Below are positions 1-4,871 of a stretch of DNA of 5,198 bases, in pieces. The position numbers and the translations under genes are program-made. Position 1 is the stretch's first letter. Each line of letters starts with the position of its first letter. The DNA is from an uncultured Eubacteriales bacterium (GTDB taxonomy: Bacteria > Bacillota > Clostridia > Eubacteriales > Anaerofustaceae). The notes beneath the pieces are model-generated. The model saw only the letters and a list, made by a program, of their open reading frames with translations. It did not search any database and was not told where the DNA came from. Location: positions 1 to 5,198 of the forward strand of contig CADBPP010000116.1 of NCBI GenBank assembly GCA_902796565.1, written 5' to 3'.

Positions 1-1
1 A

Positions 2-754
2 GTCAATCCTTCGGGAAAGCTCCCGGAGAGCTGGCCCGTGAGATATGAGGATGTGCCCTGCTCGGAGAGCTTCGGAAAGGACCCTGTTGAAGTATACGCG
101 GAAGGCACCGAGGTGGGCTACCGCTACTACAACGCCCATAACATTCCGGTCGCTTATCCCTTCGGACACGGCCTGAGCTATACCTCCTTCGAACAGACAC
201 AGTGGGAGAAGGACGGGGACTGCTATACCTGCAGCATCACCAATACAGGGGAGCGCTACGGAGCGCAGGTGGCGATGCTCTTCCTCCGCGGGGAGCTCAG
301 AGGCTTTGAAAAGGTATATCTCTCCCCCGGAGAAACGAAGACGGTAAGGATCACCCCCGAAAGATCCGATGACAGGGATTACCCCGATGGGTACACCGTT
401 CCCGCTCCCGTCTCCTTGCTCCCCCTCACTGCGGAATCCAGGTTTACGGATTTCAGACGGACCTTCATGGGGAGGATCATCTTCAGGGCGGTGCTCTCGG
501 TGGCGGAAAAACAGATCAGGCAGGCGCAGAAGCTTCCGCAGGGCCCCGAAAGGGACAACAGGCTGAAGGGGGCATACTTCCTCAAGAAGAACATGGAGAG
601 CAATACTCTCCGTTCCATGTCCATGTGCGCAGGCAGTACCCTGCCCTACAACTTTGCCCTGGGTCTTGTGGAAACGGCGAACGGCCGCATCTTTAAGGCC
701 ATCAGGTACTTCCTCAGCCCGATAAGGGTGCCGAAGCTGCCGAAGGATGAGTGA
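2..754 (+). CDS. Glycoside hydrolase family 3 (beta-glucosidase/beta-xylosidase type), C-terminal part, 5' end outside window
   Basis: The frame is open from the left edge, so only the last 250 residues are present; the catalytic barrel and its nucleophile Asp lie upstream. Visible GH3 hallmarks are NPSGKLPESWP at fragment residues 2-12, where GH3 (alpha/beta)6 domains carry NPSGrLPxTfP, then EVGYRYY (about 37-43) and YPFGHGLSYTSFE (about 52-64), which close that domain. A short FnIII-like domain follows (about 70-120, with NTG and ELRGFEKVYLSPGETKTV). A tail of about 110 residues ends the protein (from LLPLTAESRF, about 139, to PKLPKDE). From memory, similar tails occur in some clostridial GH3 enzymes. 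GH3 enzymes remove terminal beta-linked sugars from oligosaccharides; substrate cannot be told here (glucoside or xyloside). The fragment shows no signal peptide or anchor, but the N-terminus is missing. A GTG at 38 is an internal codon, not a start, because homology continues upstream of it. The GH3 call is secure; exact specificity is unknown. Confidence 0.93.
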   Translation, partial: VNPSGKLPESWPVRYEDVPCSESFGKDPVEVYAEGTEVGYRYYNAHNIPVAYPFGHGLSYTSFEQTQWEKDGDCYTCSITNTGERYGAQVAMLFLRGELRGFEKVYLSPGETKTVRITPERSDDRDYPDGYTVPAPVSLLPLTAESRFTDFRRTFMGRIIFRAVLSVAEKQIRQAQKLPQGPERDNRLKGAYFLKKNMESNTLRSMSMCAGSTLPYNFALGLVETANGRIFKAIRYFLSPIRVPKLPKDE

Positions 755-798
755 GCTTTTTCAAACTGCGCTTTTGTGAAAACTGTCCGTAAAGGGAA

Positions 799-807
799 TG
801 ATATAAT
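799..807 (+). promoter_or_regulatory. Extended -10 promoter upstream of the GNAT gene
   Basis: TGATATAAT is a perfect TGnTATAAT extended -10 element, the TATAAT hexamer being at 802-807. The region 16-18 nt upstream (about 778-785, GAAAACTG) has no good -35, as extended -10 promoters can tolerate. The start site would fall near 813-816, giving a leader of about 160 nt before the ATG at 976. It may instead be a chance match in AT-rich spacer. Confidence 0.55.
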
Positions 808-815
808 CATGGTGA

Positions 816-849
816 TATGATCCCCGCGATCAGATCATAAATATTTTTT
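816..849 (+). terminator. Dyad TATGATC-N10-GATCATA followed by a T run: weak terminator or operator
   Basis: 816-822 and 833-839 are perfect 7-bp inverted repeats around a 10-nt loop, followed by AATA and six Ts (844-849). The position fits a terminator for the GH3 gene, but the stem has only two G-C pairs. Because it starts just where transcription from the 802-807 promoter should begin, it could equally be an operator or a 5' stabilising hairpin. An inner alternative stem also exists (818-822 with 828-832). Confidence 0.35.
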
Positions 850-914
850 CAGGAGTGTGCTTTTTGATCAAGTACGTATCAATGGATCCTGTATGCTGAC
901 CGGGAGGTCCGCAT

Positions 915-971
915 ATGATCCGCCAGACCTCCCGCTGTAAGGCATTGCGGTCAACAATTTTCAGGAGGTAA
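915..971 (+). other. Candidate 18-codon leader-peptide ORF upstream of the GNAT gene
   Basis: ATG at 915 opens an 18-residue frame (MIRQTSRCKALRSTIFRR) ending at TAA 969-971, directly abutting the GNAT ribosome site (AGGAGG 963-968). GGGAGG at 902-907 lies 7 nt before the ATG, an ideal Shine-Dalgarno distance. That site is inside the 901-909/926-934 stem. Two other mini-frames precede it: TTG 864 to TGA 899 (11 residues, with AGGAG at 851-855) and ATG 893 to TAA 940 (15 residues, no good ribosome site). ORFs this short arise by chance, so confidence is low. Confidence 0.2.
963..968 (+). promoter_or_regulatory. Ribosome binding site of the GNAT gene
   Basis: AGGAGG sits 7 nt before ATG 976 and fixes this start. 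It overlaps the last codons of the candidate leader ORF (915-971) and could be masked by ACCTCC at 927-932. Confidence 0.85.
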
Positions 972-975
972 AACA

Positions 976-1602
976 ATGGATAGAAATGACTTTACGATTC
1001 GTTTGGAAACACAGAAGGATCACCGGGAGACGGAAGAGCTCATCAGGGAATCATTCTGGAACGTGTACCGTCCGGGGGCGTATGAGCATTATGTGATGCA
1101 TGTGCTCCGAGACGACCCCGCCTTCGTGCGGGAACTGGACTTTGTCATGGAAAAGGACGGCGCTCTCATAGGCCAGAACATGTTCATGAAGACCGTGATC
1201 GAGACCGATGACGGCACTTCGGTGGAGGTGCTGACCATGGGTCCCATCTGTATCGCGACTGAACTGAAACGCCGCGGCTACGGCAAAGCCCTTCTGGACT
1301 TCTCTCTGGAGAAGGCCGCTTCTCTCGGCTACGGAGCCGTTCTCTTTGAGGGAAACATCGCCTTCTACGGGAAAAGCGGTTTCCGATGCGCCTCGGACTT
1401 CGGCATACGCTACAACGACCTGCCGGCAGACGCCGACACTTCCTTCTTTCTGTGCAGGGAGCTGATCCCCGGATACCTTGACGGCGTGACGGGCTCGTAC
1501 CGCACCCCGCAGGGCTACTTTGTGGATGAAAAGGATGTCGAGGATTTCGACTCCCTCTTCCCGCCCAGGGAGAAGCTGGTCCTGCCGGGACAGCTGTTCT
1601 GA
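976..1602 (+). CDS. GNAT-family N-acetyltransferase, YhbS-like (208 aa)
   Basis: A soluble acetyl-CoA-dependent acyltransferase; the acceptor (small amine, antibiotic, peptide or protein) cannot be told from sequence. The GNAT core runs from about residue 6 to 150. Motif A is LTMGPICI...ELKRRGYGKALL (86-107); its pyrophosphate-binding turn is KRRGYG, with Lys at the position usually Arg or Gln. The later GNAT signature appears as AFYGKSGFR (129-137). The C-terminal part (about 150-208), with SFFLCREL, YFVDEKDVEDFD and FPPREK, resembles YhbS-type (COG3153) clostridial proteins as I remember them. No membrane segment or signal peptide is seen. ATG 976 is preceded by a strong AGGAGG. The gene appears monocistronic: its own promoter candidate lies at 799-807 and a clear terminator follows its stop. 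The structured leader hints at inducible translation, which in other systems accompanies resistance genes, but that is inference. Confidence 0.9.
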   Translation: MDRNDFTIRLETQKDHRETEELIRESFWNVYRPGAYEHYVMHVLRDDPAFVRELDFVMEKDGALIGQNMFMKTVIETDDGTSVEVLTMGPICIATELKRRGYGKALLDFSLEKAASLGYGAVLFEGNIAFYGKSGFRCASDFGIRYNDLPADADTSFFLCRELIPGYLDGVTGSYRTPQGYFVDEKDVEDFDSLFPPREKLVLPGQLF

Positions 1603-1611
1603 ACGATATCA

Positions 1612-1651
1612 ATCCCGCCTCAGGCTTATGCCGGGGCGGGATATTCTTTTT
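1612..1651 (+). terminator. Intrinsic terminator after the GNAT gene
   Basis: ATCCCGCC (1612-1619) pairs with GGCGGGAT (1635-1642). The stem continues through 1620-1621 with 1633-1634 and, past a bulged A1622, through GGC (1623-1625) with GCC (1630-1632), leaving a TTAT loop. A T-rich tract follows (TTCTTTTT, 1644-1651). It begins 10 nt after the GNAT stop and separates that gene from the phosphatase-xylB unit. Confidence 0.88.
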
Positions 1652-1666
1652 CCGGGCTGGCCGGTT

Positions 1667-1695
1667 TCGTCAGGATCATCAAATTGTGTTATAAT
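1667..1695 (+). promoter_or_regulatory. Promoter of the phosphatase-xylB unit
   Basis: TATAAT at 1690-1695 is preceded by TG at 1687-1688, forming an extended -10. TCGTCA at 1667-1672 matches 4 of 6 bases of TTGACA with a 17-nt spacer. Transcription would start near 1702, leaving a leader of only about 24 nt before ATG 1726. This supports the ATG at 1726 over the upstream in-frame TTG at 1684, which would lie inside the promoter. It looks like a housekeeping sigma-A promoter. Confidence 0.7.
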
Positions 1696-1715
1696 CTATT
1701 TAATAACATGCTTTT

Positions 1716-1720
1716 GGAGA
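1716..1720 (+). promoter_or_regulatory. Ribosome binding site deciding the phosphatase start
   Basis: GGAGA lies 5 nt before ATG 1726. Neither in-frame alternative, TTG 1684 or ATG 1708, has a purine-rich ribosome site, and TTG 1684 lies upstream of the predicted transcription start. Confidence 0.7.
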
Positions 1721-1725
1721 CCTCA

Positions 1726-3345
1726 ATGAAAAAAAGACAGCGCAGGATGTCATCCAACGTCATCGGATCCATCATCACTCTCATGGTCGTGTTCGCTCTC
1801 ACAGTGAGCATCATCGGATATTTCAACTTCACATCGGCCTTCGAGAAAGAGTATGATGTCTCCACCTACCATATGGCAAATACCGCCACGTTCCTTCTGA
1901 ACGCGGACAATCTCGAAAGATATCTCGCAGGGGAGGAAGAGGAGGAATACCTTCAGACGAGGGAGTACCTGCAGACCTACTGCGAAAAGATCCACGTATC
2001 CCTCATCTACGTGATCATAGTGGACCGTTCGGATTACGGAAGGTTCGTTTCCGTGTTCAACGTGGTGGACAATTCCGTGGATGATTCGGAATACACGGCC
2101 TGGGAGATGGGTTATCAGAGAAATACCACCAACGACACCTACCGTGAGAAATACAGGGCGATATATGAAAAGGAAGTGCCCTATGAGACCTACTACAGGA
2201 CAAAGACCACGGACGGACAGCATCCCCACATAACCACCATGGTGCCGCTTATCGATTCAAAGGGTGATGTGGTGGCGATCCTTTGCATGCAGCGGCCCAT
2301 CAGGGAGCTGACAGATGCCAGACGGCCCTATGTCATCAGCATAGCTCTGTCCGCCGTCCTTCTGGGCGCGATAGCCGTCATCTATGTTATGACCTATCTG
2401 AACAGGCAGGTGGTCGCACCCATCGTGAAGATATCTGAAGAGGCCAGCCGCTTCGCCAGGGAGAACGTCATGGGCGGAAAACGGGTCAGCGTCGGAAAGT
2501 ACAGAGAACTCAACGAGCTGTCTGATTCCATTTACAAGATGGAATCAGACATGGTCACATACATCGACAACCTGACCAAAGCCACCGCGGAACGCGAAAG
2601 GATAGGCACCCAGCTGGAGCTGGCCAGCGCCATCCAGGAGAATTCCATCCCCACGGATTTCCCTGCCTTCCCGGAGCGCAATGATTTCGATATCTACGCG
2701 GTCATGAAGCCGGCGAGGCAGGTGGGAGGGGACTTCTACAACTTCTTCCTGATTGACGATGATCATCTGGCGATGTACATAGGGGACGTATCCGACAAGG
2801 GTATCCCCGCCGCGCTGTTCATGATGGTCACCAACATTCTCATAAGCGACCGTACCTACATGGGAGGGGATCCCGCTGAGATACTCTCATTCGTAAACAA
2901 TCATCTGTACGAGCATAACCGGACGGATATGTTCGTGACGGTATGGCTGGGCATCCTGGAACTGTCCACGGGAAAGCTCATAGCCACCAATGCGGGACAC
3001 GACGACGCGGTCATCTATCACCGCGACGAGGACAGCTTCAGACTGTTCAAGACAAGGCATGGCCTCATCGCGGGAGCGATGCCCCACATGCATTACCGCA
3101 ACTTCAGTTTTGAACTCAAGCCCGGGGACAAGCTGTTTTTATACACCGACGGCGTTCCCGAGGCCACTGACTGTGACAACAACCTGTATACCATAGACAG
3201 GATGGTCGAGGATCTGAACCGCTTCAGACATGATTCGCCAGAGGATATCCTCAGCGGCATCCAGGGATGCGTCAACGAATTCGTGGGAGAGGCCGACCAG
3301 TTCGATGATCTGACGATGCTGTGCATCGAGCTGAAGGAAAAGTAG
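1726..3345 (+). CDS. Membrane receptor PP2C-type Ser/Thr phosphatase, RsbU/SpoIIE family (539 aa)
   Basis: Order of parts: a basic N-terminus (KKRQRR), TM1 (about 11-33), an extracytoplasmic region of about 165 residues (34-200), TM2 (about 202-225), a HAMP-like linker with PIVKISEEA (about 226-285), a switch helix with LELASAIQENSIP (297-309), and the PPM/SpoIIE phosphatase domain (about 319-539). Metal-site motifs of the family are intact: GGDFYNF (334-340), GDVSDKG (353-359), NAGH (422-425), YTDGVPEA (473-480) and DDLTML (527-532). Known relatives dephosphorylate STAS-type anti-anti-sigma factors and so free a sigma factor through partner switching; here an outside signal would set phosphatase activity. 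The ligand is unknown: the sensor resembles Cache/PDC modules in layout, but I cannot assign it firmly. There is no anti-sigma kinase domain in the chain and no RsbV/RsbW gene in the window, so its target must be elsewhere. The start is ATG 1726, chosen from the promoter and GGAGA site. xylB follows in the same direction after 34 nt, with no terminator between them. Confidence 0.93.
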   Translation: MKKRQRRMSSNVIGSIITLMVVFALTVSIIGYFNFTSAFEKEYDVSTYHMANTATFLLNADNLERYLAGEEEEEYLQTREYLQTYCEKIHVSLIYVIIVDRSDYGRFVSVFNVVDNSVDDSEYTAWEMGYQRNTTNDTYREKYRAIYEKEVPYETYYRTKTTDGQHPHITTMVPLIDSKGDVVAILCMQRPIRELTDARRPYVISIALSAVLLGAIAVIYVMTYLNRQVVAPIVKISEEASRFARENVMGGKRVSVGKYRELNELSDSIYKMESDMVTYIDNLTKATAERERIGTQLELASAIQENSIPTDFPAFPERNDFDIYAVMKPARQVGGDFYNFFLIDDDHLAMYIGDVSDKGIPAALFMMVTNILISDRTYMGGDPAEILSFVNNHLYEHNRTDMFVTVWLGILELSTGKLIATNAGHDDAVIYHRDEDSFRLFKTRHGLIAGAMPHMHYRNFSFELKPGDKLFLYTDGVPEATDCDNNLYTIDRMVEDLNRFRHDSPEDILSGIQGCVNEFVGEADQFDDLTMLCIELKEK

Positions 3346-3373
3346 ATCTTTCGTACCCCTGCCCCGAAAGGAT
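3346..3373 (+). promoter_or_regulatory. xylB ribosome site inside a small hairpin
   Basis: CTTTCG (3348-3353) is an exact inverted repeat of CGAAAG (3365-3370), and ATC (3346-3348) can extend the helix against GAT (3371-3373) if one G is bulged. The hairpin covers the xylB Shine-Dalgarno GAAAGGA (3366-3372), which lies 7 nt before ATG 3380. The ribosome site itself is well supported; masking by the hairpin is a weaker inference. Confidence 0.5.
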
Positions 3374-3379
3374 AAAACG

Positions 3380-4825
3380 ATGAATTACTACATAGGTATC
3401 GATCTCGGAACGTCATCCCTCAAGGGCCTTCTCACCGATCACGAAGGCCGTATCTTAAAGAGCGCCTCCCGGGATTATCCCGTGGAATACCCGTCTGACG
3501 GCTGGACCCAGCAGGATCCGGCGCACTGGGAGAGGGCCATGAACGAGGTCCTCTCGTCCCTCGCAGACGGGATCCGCGAAGAAGTCAGAGGCATATCCTT
3601 CGGCGGACAGATGCACGGCCTGGTGGTGCTGGATAAGGACGGCAGACCAATAAGGCCCTGCATCCTCTGGAACGACGGCAGGAGCTCATCCCAGACTGCC
3701 TACCTCAATGAGGTGATCGGAAGGGAGGAGCTCTCCCGTCTTACCGGGAACATAGCCTTCGCCGGCTTTACGGCCCCGAAGATACTGTGGCTCAGAGAAA
3801 ACGAACCCGAGAACTTTTCCAGGATCGCATCGATTATGCTCCCGAAGGATTACCTGGTATATCTTCTCACCGGAAAGCTCTCCTGTGACTATTCCGACGC
3901 GTCCGGCACGCTGCTGCTGGACGTGGAAAACAGAAGATGGAGCAGCGAAATGTGCGGGATATGCAGCGTGAAGGAGGAATGGCTGCCGCCGCTGCACGAA
4001 TCCTTCGAAGTAGTGGGGAAGGCTTTGGAGCGCTACGGTCTGCCCAACGCCCTGGTCATCGCCGGGGCGGGGGACAACGCCGCCGCGGCGGTGGGCACGG
4101 GCACCGTGGAGAACGGTTCCTGCAACATATCCCTGGGCACCAGCGGCACCGTCTTCATCTCCTCCGACAGCTTTTCGGTGGATGCCAACAACTCGCTGCA
4201 CTCCTTCTGTCACGCCGACGGCAGATGGCATCTCATGGGATGCATACTTTCCGCCGCGTCATGCCGCAGATGGTGGCTGGAGGATATCCTGTCAGGCTTT
4301 GATTATGATCTGGACGAGGAAGAGGTCCTTGGCTGCGATACGGGTGACACTATATTTCTTCCTTACCTGACCGGGGAAAGGAGCCCCCACAACGATGTGG
4401 ATATCAGGGGAGCTTTCATAAACCTCGGCGCCACCACCACCAGAGCTCAGATGTCCCGGGCCGTGATGGAAGGAGTCGCTTTCGCCCTCCGGGACTGCAT
4501 GGAGATAGCGAAGCTCTCGAATGATAGGATCATCGAGACCACTCTGTGCGGAGGAGGCGCGAAAAGCAAAGCTTGGAGGCAGATACTCTCGGATGTTCTC
4601 GATACGCCGATAGATATCCCGGAAACGGAGCAGGGGCCATCCTACGGAGCCGCCATCCTGGCGATGGTGGGATGCGGGGAATACCCTTCGGTGGACGCAG
4701 CCTGCGAAAAGCTTATCCGCACCCGCGAAAGGATATGTCCCGACAGGGAAGCGGTGAAACGTTACGAAAAAAAGTACAGGGTCTTCAGAAAGCTCTATCC
4801 GCTGCTGAAAAGCCTGAGAGAATGA
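3380..4825 (+). CDS. xylB: Xylulokinase (D-xylulose kinase, FGGY family, 481 aa)
   Basis: Cytoplasmic enzyme phosphorylating D-xylulose with ATP to D-xylulose 5-phosphate, the entry to the pentose phosphate pathway after xylose isomerase. Length is essentially that of E. coli XylB (484 aa). The N-terminal FGGY domain shows YIGIDLGTSSLKG (4-16), the xylulokinase substrate loop GQMHG (76-80), WNDGR (97-101) and MLPKDYLVYLLTG (153-165). The presumed catalytic base is D232 in GAGDNAAAAVG (229-239). The C-terminal domain has the GTSGT ATP-site loop (253-257), LPYLTGERSPHND (327-339) and GGGAKSKAWRQILSDVL (391-407). All key motifs are intact. GQMHG favours xylulose over glycerol, gluconate or ribulose kinases. 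It lies 34 nt after the phosphatase gene and is probably cotranscribed from the promoter near 1690. No xylA, transporter or XylR is visible, and I saw no convincing XylR or cre operator just upstream. A bidirectional terminator follows the stop. Confidence 0.95.
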   Translation: MNYYIGIDLGTSSLKGLLTDHEGRILKSASRDYPVEYPSDGWTQQDPAHWERAMNEVLSSLADGIREEVRGISFGGQMHGLVVLDKDGRPIRPCILWNDGRSSSQTAYLNEVIGREELSRLTGNIAFAGFTAPKILWLRENEPENFSRIASIMLPKDYLVYLLTGKLSCDYSDASGTLLLDVENRRWSSEMCGICSVKEEWLPPLHESFEVVGKALERYGLPNALVIAGAGDNAAAAVGTGTVENGSCNISLGTSGTVFISSDSFSVDANNSLHSFCHADGRWHLMGCILSAASCRRWWLEDILSGFDYDLDEEEVLGCDTGDTIFLPYLTGERSPHNDVDIRGAFINLGATTTRAQMSRAVMEGVAFALRDCMEIAKLSNDRIIETTLCGGGAKSKAWRQILSDVLDTPIDIPETEQGPSYGAAILAMVGCGEYPSVDAACEKLIRTRERICPDREAVKRYEKKYRVFRKLYPLLKSLRE

Positions 4826-4832
4826 TTTGCAG

Positions 4833-4871
4833 ACAAAGAAAGGCCGGAGGGTACAGCCTCCGGCCATTTGT
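4833..4871. terminator. Bidirectional intrinsic terminator between convergent xylB and histidine kinase
   Basis: GGCCGGAGG (4842-4850) and CCTCCGGCC (4857-4865) form a perfect 9-bp stem with loop GTACAG. Outside it, ACAAA (4833-4837) and TTTGT (4867-4871) can also pair. The plus strand continues ATTTGTTT; the minus strand continues TTTCTTTGT, so each direction has a T-rich tail. It fills the 46-nt gap between the two stop codons and serves both genes. Confidence 0.88.

Larger units (their letters stand above)
814..975 (+). promoter_or_regulatory. Structured 5' leader of the GNAT gene, possible cis-regulatory RNA
   Basis: The leader holds several competing pairings. The strongest is CGGGAGGTC (901-909) with GACCTCCCG (926-934), 9 bp around a 16-nt loop. 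Loop bases 911-915 and 917-921 can instead pair upstream with 892-896 and 884-888. TGACCG (897-902) matches CGGTCA (948-953). ACCTCC (927-932) can also pair with GGAGGT at the GNAT ribosome site (964-969). I recognise no known riboswitch or T-box consensus. TTTTCAGGAG is repeated exactly at 846-855 and 958-967. Function is inferred from pairing only. Confidence 0.3.

Noticed and set aside
758..782. TTTTCA/TGAAAA inverted repeat just after the GH3 stop, considered as a terminator
   Set aside because: The stem is nearly all A-T and no T run follows it, so termination is unlikely.
864..897. TTGATC ... TATGCT considered as a second promoter for the acetyltransferase gene
   Set aside because: The spacer would be 22 nt and the -10 matches only 4 of 6 bases; the 799-807 extended -10 is far better.
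1684..1725. TTG start 14 codons upstream for the phosphatase
   Set aside because: This TTG lies within the promoter (the -10 is at 1690-1695), upstream of the predicted transcript start, and has no ribosome site. ATG 1726 has GGAGA 5 nt upstream.
1750..2229. Minus-strand open frame (159 codons) inside the phosphatase gene
   Set aside because: It is antisense to the TM1 and sensor coding region; the protein has no recognisable motif and the sense gene is intact.
3686..4231. Long open frame on the minus strand (181 codons) inside xylB
   Set aside because: It lies wholly within an intact xylB with full family motifs, has no ribosome site or recognisable domain, and its low-complexity Gly/Val/Arg-rich protein is typical of the antisense of a GC-rich gene.
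4753..4766. TGAAACGTTACG-like sequence near the xylB 3' end, considered as a catabolite-repression (cre) site
   Set aside because: It lacks one base of the cre spacing and lies deep inside the coding region, where Lys-Arg-Tyr codons explain it.
4292..4867. Minus-strand open frame (191 codons) over the 3' end of xylB and the terminator
   Set aside because: It covers the bidirectional terminator stem, overlaps a certain gene and shows no family resemblance.
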